A stretch of DNA of 64,000 nucleotides, taken from assembly GCA_027405735.1 (NCBI GenBank), contig JAPEHQ010000010.1, positions 1,178,001 through 1,242,000 on the forward strand, read 5' to 3'. This document shows, in pieces, positions 34,065 through 46,894 of this stretch (the first letter of the stretch is position 1; every line of letters starts with the position of its first letter). This stretch comes from Mucor racemosus (Eukaryota > Mucoromycota > Mucoromycetes > Mucorales > Mucoraceae). The notes beneath the pieces were generated by a model. It was not told the origin of the DNA. It saw only the letters and a program-made list of their open reading frames with translations, and ran no database searches. A program made the translations under genes and the position numbers.

Positions 34065-36526
34065 ATGCCAAGTACATTGATAGCTATTATAGGTAACTAG
34101 ATTTAAAGCATAATCAAATGAGAATACTCCTAAACAAATGTTTGTAGAAGGAGCGTGTAGTCCTGCGCGTTACGAACCTGAGTTAAGTCTTAATCTCGAG
34201 ATTTGTGAAATGATTAATAAGAAACAAGGCTCAGCGTAAATATATAAACATGAAATACATGGCTGGATTTATTTCTCTAATAAAAAAAATAGGCCAAGAG
34301 AAGCTGCTTCTGCTATCGTCAAATTGGTCAACAGCAAGAATTTGAACCAAGCTATGTTGGCCCTCACTGTAAGCAACCATTTAAATTAGAAAACATCCTA
34401 ATATTAAATGTTTCATAATCGTTTTTAGCTGCTAGATAATTGTGTCAAAAACTGTGGGTACCCTTTTCATCTTCAAATTGCCTCCAAAGAATTCTTGAAT
34501 GAATTGGTCCGCAAATTTCCAGAGCGTCCTGCTGTAAGTTTATTAGTTACTTTTATTTTATCAAGGTACTTACATGACTTGTGTGAATTTAGCCTTTTCC
34601 TAGTCCTGTAGTCCAACGAATCCTTTATTTTATCAAAGAATGGAAGGTCGCATTAACCGATATGTCTAGACACAAAGACGACCTTGTTCATATCAAAGAT
34701 ATGTATCGATTGCTGAGATTTAAAGGTAATCTTAAACTCATCGTATTCGAAAAAATTACTCATGAATATTATGATAGGTTATCGATTCCCTGAATTAAGA
34801 GATTCTTCGGTTGCTGCATTAGCACCTTCAGATGTAAGTTACTATTGAAATTGACTTGGTCTTTATAAAACTCATTATTTAAATTTATAAAAAAAAAAAA
34901 AAAAGTCCTTAAAATCAGCTCATGAATTAGAGGAGGAAGATCGTGTTGCTCAATCAGCTGTCAGTAACCAAATTGAATTGTATTTTTAGAGATACTAAAT
35001 TGATTTTCGGTAGAAATTGCAAGAATTAATCCGTCGTGGTAGACCCCAAGATTTGGTAGAAGCTAATAGATTAATGAAAATTATGTCAGGATTTGTATGT
35101 CGAAAAAATTGCGCAGAAAAGAAAAGAATAACCAACAATCGTTAAAATTAGGATACTAGACAAACACCTGATTATAGTCAAAAGTTCGAAGACGAGCTTC
35201 ATAAAATTCAGGATAAATCCATTTTATTGTATGAGATGTTGGAAACTGTTAAGCCCGGAGAAAAAGTTGATAGAAATGAAACAATCATGGTATACAAAAT
35301 TAAGTTGAATATGTAATGGAACTAACACAAGTAGAATATAGGATTTAAAGAATGCTTGTGCCAGCGCTCAACCAAAAATCCAAAAGATGATTACAGAAGA
35401 AGAGGATAACGATAAAATCGGTAATAAAAAGTTGAGATTCTATATACATGTGAAACGATGTACTAAATTTATCTCCTAGAAAATCTTCTTACACTTAACG
35501 ACATGATCAATAACGTTATGGCTAAATTTGCCGATGTTAAGAAAGGATTATATGATACTCAGTACGAAATTAGTGGAAAACCACCTACTCAAGACAATAA
35601 TACGACTGAGGAACCTAGACAAGCTATTAGTTTAATTGATTTAGACGATACACCTGCTATATCATCATCTACAGGTTCAACAAGCCCCAATAACAATGGT
35701 TCTTCAATGAGTGCCTTGAATGAACTATCTGATATTTTTGGTAGCAATAATATTTCGTCCCCTTCCTCTCAACAAACAGGACAATCCAATTTTGATTTAT
35801 TCAGTTCTCCATCTTCTCAGAAACAACAACAACAGCAACCAAAGAAAAATAACGATATTTTTGATCTCTTGGGAGGCGGTATTCCCAATCATCCTTCTCC
35901 TTTGATCTCAAATTCTGAGATTGCTTCTCCCTCCATTTCTAATATTAATGTTCCACAAGCTAGACAACATACACCAACTCCTGTATTTGATTCCAATCAA
36001 GAAACTAATGTCAAATCAGGTAAATATATATATTTTTTATTGTAATAATAATGTTTCAAGTACATGTTTATACTTAAATAATATTATAGCTATTTTGGTC
36101 AACAAGAATGGCTTGCAAATCGAGTTACAAATGAAGAACCCTCAAGATAGCTTATGCCAAATCAAAGCTTACTTTTCTAACCAATCCACTGCTCCAATGG
36201 AAAAGTTAATGTTAAGATTAGCCGCACCTAAAGTATGATTTACATCAGTATGATCCAATTTAGTGATTAACTAATTAGTTCCATAGTCTATGCAAATTAA
36301 AATGGAACCTCAATCCTCTCAAATCATACCACCAAAATCAGATAAATCTGTTTCCCAAGGCATTGTTTTAAGTAACCCTAATAAGGTAATGAATTTGAAT
36401 AACTATCGGAAAATATACATTTTTACCAACATTTTATAAATTCAGGAACCATTGCGTTTGAGATACAAAGTGTCCTATGAACAATTCGGCGTAGAAATGG
36501 AATTAACTGGTGATTACCATGCTTAA
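34065..36526 (+). CDS. GGA-type clathrin adaptor (VHS-GAT-GAE)
   Basis: Fourteen exons (34065-34092, 34148-34235, 34293-34368, 34429-34533, 34593-34725, 34778-34833, 34906-34959, 35014-35094, 35152-35289, 35342-35420, 35480-36019, 36090-36232, 36287-36385, 36446-36526) give 566 aa. The VHS domain covers about residues 1-140 (ELSLNLEICEMINKKQ, APREAASAIVKLVNSKN, LLDNCVKNCGYPFHLQIASK). A GAT domain follows (LQELIRRGRPQDLVEANRLM, ENLLTLNDMINNVMAKF). An Asn/Ser/Gln-rich hinge carries acidic Asp/Leu-type clathrin motifs (LIDLDD). A gamma-adaptin ear closes the protein (NKNGLQIELQMKN, then LRLRYKVSYEQFG). GGA proteins sort ubiquitinated and receptor-bound cargo from the trans-Golgi to endosomes via Arf1. 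The exon 7 donor is the weaker GTCAGT. Confidence 0.92.
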
Positions 36527-36699
36527 CTTATTTTCATATTAAAAAAAGACTTTAATCAGAGATACAAAAAGAAATGTGTTTTCATATTGCATTTTGTATA
36601 GAAGAAAAGATAGTTTGATTGGAATATTATTTGGGTTGTTTGTTGGGTGTTTATAATTGTATGAAAAAATGGACGAAAAAAAATATAAAGATTAACAGA

Positions 36700-38148
36700 T
36701 TATGGCTTTGCTCCAAAAGTGGGATTTGCTCGACGGAAAGAAGAAAACCCTTCTTGAGGTTGTTGCTGTTGTTGGTCCATCTTGGCCTCTGCTGTTGGTT
36801 CACGCTTAGCATCTTCCTTTGGTGTTTTAGCAGTTTGAAGTCCATCACGTGCCTTGGCCTCATGCTCATTCTACATAACAGTATACAAATACCAACTTTT
36901 AAGTAAAAGTACCATATAAACCAACCCAAATGTCAAGTACTTACAGCTTTATAGACGGTCCAATCAAAGATATAATCATAAGTGTAACCCTCTCTTACAA
37001 ATAAATCTCTAAATAATTTACGAAGGTACGAATAATCAGGCTTATCGTCGAAACGTAAAGAACGGGTGTAATTGAGATAAATAGCAAATTCACTTGGGAA
37101 GCCACGGCACAATAATTCGGTTGGAGTAGTCATTTTTTTCTCCATGATACGGTCATACTTTTGTTTCTTTGTAGTTGCTTTCAGTCCTTGCCATGGTAAA
37201 GAACCTCTACAAAAGTACATGAGTACATAACCTAATGATTCCAAATCGTCACGTCTTGATTGTTCTGTAATGAATTGCATTTAGTATTTAATTGTATCAT
37301 AACCATCTCAAAACTTACCAACACCTAAATGTGTATTGATACTAGCATAACGGGCTGTACCAGTCAAATTCTTATTTTCTCTGTAAGGAATATGGAGATG
37401 CGTACGAGGATCACGATACTTCTTTGCAAGGCCAAAATCGATGACATTGACCTGATTTCCTCTTTTACCAATACCCATCAAAAAATTATCAGGTTTAATA
37501 TCACGATGAATAAAATTCTTTGAATGGACATATTCAATACGAGAAAGCTACATAATCGTATAATCAGTTATTAAGATTATCGAAAAAATTAAGGAGAATA
37601 TTGGTCATGATATATATATATATATATATAAACATGTATTATATAAGCTCCTTATTATATCATATATTTACCATTTGGTCTGCTAATAAAAGTACAGTCT
37701 TCAATGTAAATTTACGATTACAAAAGTTGAATAGATCTTCAAGCGAGGCTATTCGTATGAATGATTAGATATATGTAACACGAAAGCAAGTAAATTATCG
37801 TTTACGTACGTCCTAAAAGATCAATCACCATGGCATAATAATCGCACTCTGCGCCAAACCATCTTACAAAAGGCACACCAACACCACCAGATAATGCTTT
37901 ATATACTTTGGCCTCATATTCTAATTGTGGATGCTTTGCCTTCACAGATTCTAATTTAATAGCAACTTCTTCTCCAGTAATCAAGTTTGTCCCTTTATTT
38001 TATAACAAAAAAGATATAATAAGAAATTATTTTGAAAAAGTAGTTTTTCTAAAACCTTACCGAGATAGATATCACCAAAAGAACCTGCGCCGATTTTCCT
38101 ACCAATTCTATACTTATTTCCAACTCTTAAATCCATAGGTGAACGCAT
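36700..38148 (-). CDS. Casein kinase 1 (delta/epsilon, Hrr25-like)
   Basis: Exons 38061-38148, 37810-37992, 37672-37748, 37319-37547, 36945-37264 and 36700-36870 give 355 aa. Kinase motifs are [13 protein letters not shown] (Gly loop), GEEVAIKLE (Lys), [25 protein letters not shown] (catalytic loop), [12 protein letters not shown] (DFG) and [13 protein letters not shown], which is the CK1-specific activation segment. The short C-terminal tail is Gln/Pro-rich and lacks a C-terminal CC prenylation or palmitoylation motif, so it is closer to Hrr25/CK1-delta than to membrane-bound Yck1/2. Roles by analogy: DNA repair, ribosome maturation, vesicle traffic. An alternative start 12 nt downstream (MDLRVGNKY) is equally plausible. 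Confidence 0.93.
37609..37631. repeat. TA microsatellite in a casein kinase 1 intron
   Basis: A run of alternating t and a of about 22 nt lies within the intron between exons 3 and 4 of the kinase gene. It probably makes this intron length-polymorphic but has no coding effect. Confidence 0.7.
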
Positions 38149-39479
38149 AAATGACTTTTTTCTCTAATATTATATGTAAATATGTATATAAAAAAAGAGG
38201 AGAAAAAGAAAGTTTGTAAAATGAGAAAAGGAAAACAAACAGGCAGAGGGAAAAAATTGTACGCACACAAACACACACACACACACATGTTCGGGGTTGA
38301 GAGATACCTGACCGCTTTTCCGATTTATTTTTGGGGGTAGATCATGATCATCATTCATTTGAAAAGCAAATATAAACATCAATTTGTTCCAAATCGTCTT
38401 GAAGACTTGAAAGAAGTATTTTCTGTTATTATTTAACATTAAATGATGTAGATTTATTTGGTTTTCTAGTAGAAAAGCAATGATATCATCCTATGCTGAA
38501 GTGTTCGTGTAACATTTTATCAGAAGTCATTTTATTTTGGTCGTCTCCCTGAAAAAGCATGCGTTGCACAACACTTAGCACAAGATTCGAAGCCTTATGT
38601 TTTAGTCACTTTTAGAAAGACAATAAAATCAGTACAAGCTTAATTGTTCAACATGATCCATTTTTGAAGGATCAAGGCTGCTTGAGAATGTTGATGCAGC
38701 CAGAAAAGTGCTTTTTAATTGACTAGATTTAAATGATTACTGTAACGTCAGATTTTAAATTGATAAGAGAATAATATTGGCGGTGTCTATTCAAGGGGTA
38801 TTTCATTTAACTTATTTTGGTTGTTGTTGACATTCGCTGTAAAAGCAGGATACAAGAAATTGATGGCCAAGCCATTCATAAGCATCTATGTTCTACATAT
38901 CATACGTTGGGGAGCATTCGTCTGATTTTTTTTTTCAAATCCTGTAGCATTTGTGAAAACATTGCATATTTCTTATAACCCACCTAATTTCGAATCAATT
39001 TATAACTATTAAAAGAAATTCGCTACTACTATATAATATTCACAAATATTAATAATTTTTTTGTGTTTTTGGGGTATGTTTTGAGGCCGATAATCTAACT
39101 TAAATTTTTTTTATTGATTATTCCATTAAAACCTATATTTTTTGAAAAATGAAAACAAGCCAGTAGATAATGTTGTCTATTAGTTTTTTATTATTGAGTA
39201 TTGATCACTGAAGAATAATGCAACTAGTTGAACAAAGTAAATATTCACGGTTTTCTGGTATTTTTACATATAGTTGTTTAAATCAATATTGGATATTATC
39301 CGAAGTTTTTGAAAAATATAGATGTAAAACACATTGCGGTATAACTTTGGTTTTACGATAATGAATGTTTACTTTTCAGTTTCGGTAATGATCATTTTCT
39401 TATGTTAGGTTTGGCTGATCTGGTGTCAATCTGGTCTTATTCTTAGTTTAAAATACTTCGAAAAGCCACAAAAACACTC

Positions 39480-39642
39480 AACGGAAAAGTGGGCGTTCTA
39501 TTCTAACGCATTAACCAGCAAATTCATAAATGCTGAAATATGAACTACCGATGCAGTTCCAAATTGACTATTTCATACTCTGATTGCAACACATTTGAAT
39601 TAATATTCATTGAAAACAAACTTATCTCCAGTTTTTTTTTCT

Positions 39643-39650
<8 letters not shown>
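39480..39650. repeat. Dispersed repeat R4, copy 2
   Basis: Aligns with 4,255-4,440 through acgcattaaccag and ttaatattcattgaaaac blocks in the same order and spacing. It ends at a long T tract (39,634-39,677). Confidence 0.5.
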
Positions 39651-39677
<27 letters not shown>

Positions 39678-40424
39678 GACGCGACGAGAACAGGTTCCAG
39701 GTGATTATTTAGATGTACTCACACACGAACATCTGTTTGCTGACGATATTAAACCAGGATAATATCTTATTCATTGCCTATTTAAGGTCAGTTCAAATTA
39801 ATTTCGAATCACACTGATATATCATAAGTTTACCCAGATGTAGAAATCCAGGAACAACTATTGAAATCCAACATGGCATGACATTTAGTAACTCATACTA
39901 AATGTCATACATAACCACTAGCATTAACAGCGACTATCAGGAACATTCAGGAACAATCCGTAGCAATGAAATATAAGCAATCTTACATCTTATTCAAATG
40001 ATACAATCACAGATTCCCAATTCCACAGATTCCATTGTATATGATTTGTTCCCAAATCATATCAAGTACCTCAATACCCGGCAATTCATTAATAATATTG
40101 ATAATCATATAACCATTTAGAAAACATATAAATACGAAGCATCAATGAATTAATAAAATGTATCTTTTAGCAGAGTATTTTCTATATTAGTATCTTTTGA
40201 TATAGCACACACGTTAAGCTTATATCAATTTTCAAAAAATATCTGAAACAATCATTACAGTATTTAATGAAAGATATTTAAGGAAGTGCGTGTTTCTACT
40301 TTATCTTTCTTGCAGCAACTCATGAAAGCTAAAATTTGAATTGAATTACGTGGTGTCTAGACGTACCTACCATTGTATTTGTATTTCATTTGAATCAATA
40401 TTCATTAAGAACAAATTTATTTGC

Positions 40425-40880
40425 TGTCTTTGATAGGTATAAATAGCAGGTTACCAACTTGTTTTTTAAGTTGCTTAATACACAATGACTCATGGTAAAG
40501 CTGAAATTTGAACCATCAATTTAGTATATATATGGCCGAATTTCTATAAATTTGAGTTTACTTGGATCAGTAATTCTTGGGAACATATTTATCACCGGCT
40601 TCAGTAGGAGCACATAGAAAACGGTATGTATTAACTGGTTTCTCTATTTTCTTAACAGAAAACTACACATAGAGGCTGAAATTCGAACCATTTGTAGTGA
40701 GTCTATTGTATAGCTACAACTAAGTAGCTTTATGTGGAAGTAGAACTTACTTGGATCAGTTTTGTTAAGAGTGATTTTTTACTGCTGGTTTTATTAAGCG
40801 TTAACAGCAGATCACGGACGTGTTTTGCTAGTAATCTTCTCTACATAATAGCCCTTGGAAGTTAAAACCAAAATCATTCA
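40425..40880. repeat. Dispersed repeat R3 with degenerate tandem units
   Basis: The first unit (40,430-40,520) matches 5,700-5,800. It then repeats imperfectly: ctgaaatttgaaccatcaat and acttggatcagtaattcttg in unit one become ctgaaattcgaaccatttgt and acttggatcagttttgttaa in unit two. The units are about 180 bp apart, with a third partial unit around 40,790-40,870. No coding content. Confidence 0.5.
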
Positions 40881-41631
40881 TGGGAATCATCTACAGCTAC
40901 CATCATCATGTAAATTGGAGATAAATTGTGTAATGAACTAATATATTATTTCCCCACATAATGAATTAAATAGCATCTCGCATAAAACCCTGTTCTCGTA
41001 TTTAAATAGAGATAACATGAATTTATCAACCCTAAATAATAAAAAATGACAGATTTTAACCGTAAATGCAAAAAGTACTCGAATACAATGAATCAAAACA
41101 TTACAATTTATGCTGTCTCGGGGGGGGGGGGTTTGCAATACTTTTCACAAATTTTCCGAAATTGTGATGATTTGATTATTGTTTGGGTTTAGACTGGTTA
41201 AAGATAGACTGCATCTTATCGTTATCTGTATTATACCATAAAAAAAACAGGTTTTTAAAATAAAAGCCAATCTATAATTATTACCACAGTTGACTATAAA
41301 TTGTATTAGATTTCTGCAACGCCTTATCTGTTTTACTTCATCAAATCGATGGAAAGGTACGTATTCAGGTTTTTAGCTTCTTTTCGGCGTTTCATTGATT
41401 GAAATCTAAGACGTTTCGCTCTAAATTTTAAAGCTGTTATAATCGTTTTGATTATTATTAACCAAATAAACGAGATAATTCCTCACATGATCGAGGATAC
41501 TTCTTGTAAAAGAAGTATACCTACACACTCATAATATTTTAATTTTATTTTAAATATGTTCTGTTGTGCACGTCACACTTTATGGTTTTCATTTTCATTG
41601 CAACTGCAAAGTGGAGGAAATGAAAATAGTA

Positions 41632-41664
<33 letters not shown>

Positions 41665-41805
41665 CTGCTGAAATGAACGTATATTATTATAGAAAAGGAA
41701 AATAACAGAGAGACAAATAAAAGTAACTGAAATATACTTTTTTTTTAGCAAGTATTTACAATATAAAAAGGGGTGAGTTGATGATATACAATAATTTTTC
41801 TTTTT

Positions 41806-44223
41806 TTAGTCCCATCTTCTTCTATCCATTTCATCATCTGATAAAGAACCTCGTCTTGATGAATTTTGGCGATAAAAAGGAGGAGGAGATCTTCTATAGC
41901 GACTATTTCGATAATAAGGTGATGGAGGGCGAGGATAGCGGTAATAATTGTTATAATAAGGTGGTCGAGTATAGCCTGGACGGACGTACTCATAACGATA
42001 AGGTGATCTACTGCGACGATAATAAAAATCATCCTTGGGCTTTTCAACAGTGTCCATATTGGGTGATGCTGGTTTTGTAGTAGTTGCCGCAGTAGTGGAA
42101 ATAGTAGTTGCTGCAGTAGTTGCTGCAGTAGTGGAAGTAGTAGTTGAAGGAGGAAGGGGCTCTTGTGGCGATTTATTTTTAATTGCAGGAGATGGAGGTA
42201 TATCGACATCCACTGGTATCAGTTTTTCTGAAATCACACTAGACGGACTTTCTGTTGATTTTCCTTTGGCAGATTTTTTTTTACGCTGTACTTTCAACAT
42301 AAGTTCTGATCCATGTGAGTCAATAAACTTTTCAATCTTTGATTTTACACTACTATTCATAGAGTATATTTTTCTATTTGATTGAATTTCCCTGTCTACA
42401 ATGTGATGTGTAATCTGAAAATATTCGTTAGTATAAAGTTTGAAATATATTATTTCAAAATACCTTTCTCGCTAATTCCTTGAACAAATATTTATCCCCA
42501 TTCCAGAGATTTTTTTGTTTTGAACTTAAATATTTTGTCACGATCTTTCCAACCTCTTTTTTCAGCTCATTTTCATCTAAACTTGCCACTGACGGAGATC
42601 CTTTCCTGCTGATAGATGGTGTTATGATGCGAGGTGTTGTTACGGATCCAACAGGACTCGTACTACGCTTTTTCTTTTTGTTCTCAGTCTCTTGAATGGT
42701 TTTCTCGACGAGATCTTCAAGATCTGATTGATTCACACCTTCGATTGAGCTGACACGCTCTTCAGGAAATTGCCACTGAGTTTTACCCGAAAGACGATGG
42801 TAATAATAGATCGTGCCATCTTCCGCATACGCAGATTTCCAATTATTCGGTAATTTAGGTGGTGTTTGCCTGGCAGGTTTTGTAGGTATGAGTGAAACTG
42901 ATGTTGTTACAGATGCAGCAGGCGAAGCGTTAAATGGTGAGTCAAATTTATTCTTATACGGATTATACATTTCTTCGTGATCCATCGCCGATAATGGTTG
43001 TATAGGTTCCACATTATATGAATAAGAACGAGACGGTCGGCCATAGCCATAAAAGCCATTTTTTATGCAAGCATCAATCATTGCTCGAGGTGCAGTTGGA
43101 ATAGTTGATTGAGGTGGATACTCCATTTTCCATTGAATTTCTGCAGCATCTACATCCATTGATAAATACTCGAAATAGTCGTCATCAGGGTCGAAGAATT
43201 CTCTGCTAGAGTCGTATCGAGGTGGTGGAATGTCAACAGACATCTGCGAACGATCATCATCAATATCTTTTATATCCTCATCAGCCCTATCCCGAGAAAC
43301 TGATTCGGCTGGAATTCTTTTAGGAATACGATAAACACTTTTCAAAAGACTCCAGTCAATTAACAATTGCGTTGCTAAATTTCTGATATCATCCTCTTCA
43401 TGTAAAGATAATTTTCCAACAATTTCAGGCATTTTACAATCCTCAAGACCATTTCTGTTAGCTAATGGTAATTTGGACAAGACTTGTAATACTTTAATCA
43501 AGATTTCATTATCGTTCTTCCATTCACCTAGCCAGAACTTGAGCATTTTCAGACCATGCAGACGAACAAACTTTTTGAGAACATCTTTTCCTTGTGGGGT
43601 ATCTGAATCAGTGAGCTCTAATCGCAACAATAATTTTAAGACAAGGTGTGATTTCCCAACTGAATCTAGCATCCGTTTGACAAATGACTGTACTTCACGA
43701 GGATCTTGTAATGGTTCTGAAGCTCTACGTCGGTGCATTTTTCGTAACATTTTTTTTTGCGTGAGTGTCACTGCTTCTGCCATAGATTTTCGATTCTGTA
43801 CTTCCCCTTCATCCTCTTCTTCATCTTCATCTTCATCTTCGTCGTCGTCGTCTTCTTCTTCTTCGTCTTCGTCGAGACTAAGATCGTTTGATGATGTAAT
43901 GGAAGCCTTTGTAGTGTCACTTTTCAGTGAACCGCCAATAAAGCCTTTACATGTTGCTTCACCACAATAACATTTTTGAGCTACAGCACTATATCAAATT
44001 ATGTTAATTTCAAAATTTAGATAACACACAGTAAACTTACCCATAACGTTCAAATTTATAATCAAATGTTAATTCTGAACCTGCCTTAATTGGACGACGA
44101 GTAAAGATACCAATTCGCATATTCTTGCCAACAACCCATTTCTGTGTAACGCTATTGGGATTACAGGAATGATTGATAAATCTTGCCAAACAACCCTTTT
44201 TTGTTGCATCGATGATCTATTGA

Positions 44224-44255
<32 letters not shown>

Positions 44256-45279
44256 GTCAATATAATGATCAAAATAATGTAATTCTGAAAATTTACTTCG
44301 TCGGTTTTCAATGTCATGAAATAATAATGCTCCAATCCAGCAGCTTCATACTCTTTTGTTCTTCTAATAAATTCATGGTTTGGAATTACTTCGCCGATAT
44401 ATTCCATAATAAATGCATTTCTAAATTAATTGCATCAGTTAACAGATTGCTTGAACATATCAATATATCAACACTTTACGTTGGTAAATCAGTTAATGCT
44501 CTTAATCCAAAGCCTTTTTTATCGGTTCTGATGACATCGACGCGTGCATACTGCCGTAATTGGAAGCGTCTGTTACGACAATATCTATCACAGGGACAAT
44601 CGTCTACCATACATTCCATAAACATCATTCTATTGATACAATAATTATCATCACCACATGCAGCATCTGGGTTATCAACGTCAGGTCTGTATTTACATTC
44701 GCAGGGCATACTCTCTTCAGCAATTGACTTGCCAGTAGCTGATCCGCAATAAATATTTTCGGTTATATTACAATAAGTTTCCATGGCATCAGCTGTTGCA
44801 GAGGGAAGTTGAGGTTCTTCATGTACTGCCTCTACAACAGCTCCATTGTCTTCATTTTTTTCGTCTTCGTCTTCATCTTCCTCAGTGTCTGATGCTTGCT
44901 GACTTAAAAATGAACCATAATGCTCTTCCTCAATTTGTTGTTCATAATTTGTTGAAGTTAATGAAGCAGAAAGTGTTAATTCATTGAGATTTGTAGTCGT
45001 TTCCATTATAGTTTCATGACCATTGACCATATTCGACGTATCTTTTTAAATTTTACAAACATTTTTTAGATCTTGTTTTTGATCTTGTTTCAAGCTTTTC
45101 TTACTTACCTTGCTCTTGGTGTTGCAATTCATAATCTATATTATTATCAAAACCTAAAGATATCGTCTTGGAAGGTCTAATAGAAAGTATTTATTTTATA
45201 AACAAATTGGATAAGAATGAAAAAAAAAAAAAACGGATTAAGAAATCACTTACACTAGCCTAATATCAGCACTTTGCAT
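41806..45279 (-). CDS. SET2: Histone H3 lysine-36 methyltransferase
   Basis: Exons 45254-45279, 45109-45176, 44480-45041, 44297-44420, 44041-44216, 42464-43988 and 41806-42414 give 1,029 aa. In order: acidic N terminus; AWS domain about 145-190 ([28 protein letters not shown]); SET domain to about 318 ([40 protein letters not shown]); post-[17 protein letters not shown]; a long D/E tract; a helical middle region; a WW domain about 706-738 ([28 protein letters not shown]); and an SRI domain about 791-866 that binds the phosphorylated RNA polymerase II tail. Beyond the SRI there is an unusual 160-residue tail, Thr/Ala-rich and then Arg/Tyr/Pro-rich, ending DRRRWD. It marks transcribed chromatin by methylating H3K36. 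Confidence 0.95.
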
Positions 45280-45734
45280 GCTGGGTATTCCAGAAGATCT
45301 CAAGCTCACTAGACGTGTATTTTCTTGTTGGATTCTTATTTTTTATATAGAAATATACTTTATATTTTTTTTTTCAAAATTTCACTATTTACTTAAAGTA
45401 TATATTTCTTTATAAAATATGAGAAAAAAATACAATAATTTATACGCTAAAAAAAAAATTGTTTAAATGCTGGGAAGCTGGATATAGCTAAGGTTGAATG
45501 TCGTCCTTCTTTCTTTCTCACCTCTTCCTCTTACCAGAATCAGAACTAAGCCACCTATATCATTGGTTCCTTCATAAAGATCAAAAGAGGACAATGAAAA
45601 CATAATGCACAGCATTAATTGTGATCTTTGCTCATTGGTTCATGTGTATAGATACGTGAGATGATGAGTTAGCAAGTATTAAATTCAATAAAATGATGCC
45701 ATGTATGGGATATTTCAAAATAAAATTTATGTTT

Positions 45735-46610
45735 TAGACGGAATTTAGGATAAAAAGCCTAGAATACACTCAAAACCTCTATGCTCCTGAAGACATAGAC
45801 TTGGATGCTGTAGACTGGCCTTTACGCATTACTTCAGGTCGGATGGGTTCCATGCCACATAGATTGATATCATACCGTATAAATCTCGGCTTGATAACAA
45901 ACCTGAAGTCTACTGCTCCTCTCGATCCCAATGTGGCATACGACCGCATTAATCCTGATTATACTTCTTTGTTTTGGCTTTCCCACCTCCTTGGTCAATA
46001 GTTTAGTGAGTCCCTTCTTTGGCACAGAGATATTAATATCGATTAAAGGGTGGTTGAGCACCTCTTTCTTGCAGCAAAGTGGTGTTAGACAGGGCAATCC
46101 TCTTTCTCCTTTGTTTCAGTCTGGCTATTGAACCTTTACGCCGTTCAATTTTGGCTTGCGCCAATCTGACAGAAGTCGATATTTCCCTCTCGAATTGGTT
46201 TTCGGGCTCGTCTACACAAAATCAGTCTGTTGAAATTATCCTACTTCATTATATGGTCTCTGTCATGATGCTTTCAAAGATTTTTAACACTTCATGGCGT
46301 ATTGTCCTTTCAAATCCAATTTTTGGTTTGATATAGTGACAAATCTGCGACTAGAAGATGAAGCTATTTGGTGCGGTCTCACGGTTTTATCCCAAACTGA
46401 TGGCTTTATTTTGGATGATTCCATTTTGGAGGTTCTCGGCTGTGTCCTTTTCACTTTGTGGAAATTCCACTACAGTCTGTGCTCAACGATAAATCATAGA
46501 TATTGCCTCAAGCATTTTTTTCCTTTCTTAATGATAATTTATAGTCCTTTCTTTGTTCTTTAGCAAGGAGGCTTTAAAACTCTTACTTGATTATATAGTT
46601 TCACAAAGAA
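45735..46610 (+). pseudogene. Decayed LINE ORF2 relic
   Basis: Fragments of a LINE reverse transcriptase on the plus strand. LEYTQNLYAPEDIDLDAVDW aligns with the ORF2 region QKLYTPDAVDVEAIDTLLGN. MPHRLIS aligns with LPHRLIS, and DPNVAYDRINPDYTSLF with DQEKAYDRVHPEYLRRV. The C-terminal block EVLGCVLFTLWKFHY aligns with VVLGAAFTTLWKYHW. Large deletions, frameshifts and stops break it everywhere. It lies between the SET2 promoter and the GTR1 3' end and is much older than the LINEs at 53-62 kb. Confidence 0.8.
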
Positions 46611-46894
46611 AAAGAAGCTTAGAATACACCCAACAAGTTTATTTAGTCTAGAAATTGAAAGTGCCAAATGAAAAAGCCTACAGAAATAAACATTGTTCTA
46701 TTTGAATATATTTATTCTTTTATTAAAGAAAGGCATTACAATTAACATTAGGGGTGTACCGTATTTCTAATAAAACATCATAATTCATGCTAACTCTGAA
46801 GGGCAAATAAGAATCCTTTGAATTTTTTTTTTTTTTTTTTTTGTCGTATATTTTTTACAGACATGATTCTACTATACAGTATTCTACTTCTTCA

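Larger units (their letters stand above)
38149..41805. other. Gene-poor repeat island 3
   Basis: The 3.66 kb between casein kinase 1 and SET2 hold an (AC)n run at about 38,268-38,287, a T-rich tract at 39,634-39,677, a G12 tract at about 41,120-41,131 and an A-tract at about 41,640-41,664. The repeats R3 and R4 shared with island 1 occur at 39.4-40.9 kb. No gene is supportable; short F/Y/I-rich frames are noise. Confidence 0.6.

Noticed and set aside
33740..34080. Two overlapping plus-strand frames between DSC3 and the GGA gene
   Set aside because: They cover the divergent promoter's pyrimidine-rich tract and start inside DSC3; Phe/Leu-rich noise.
45801..46563. Chain of four plus-strand open frames as host genes
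   Set aside because: They are consecutive broken pieces of LINE ORF2 with aligned motifs in order.
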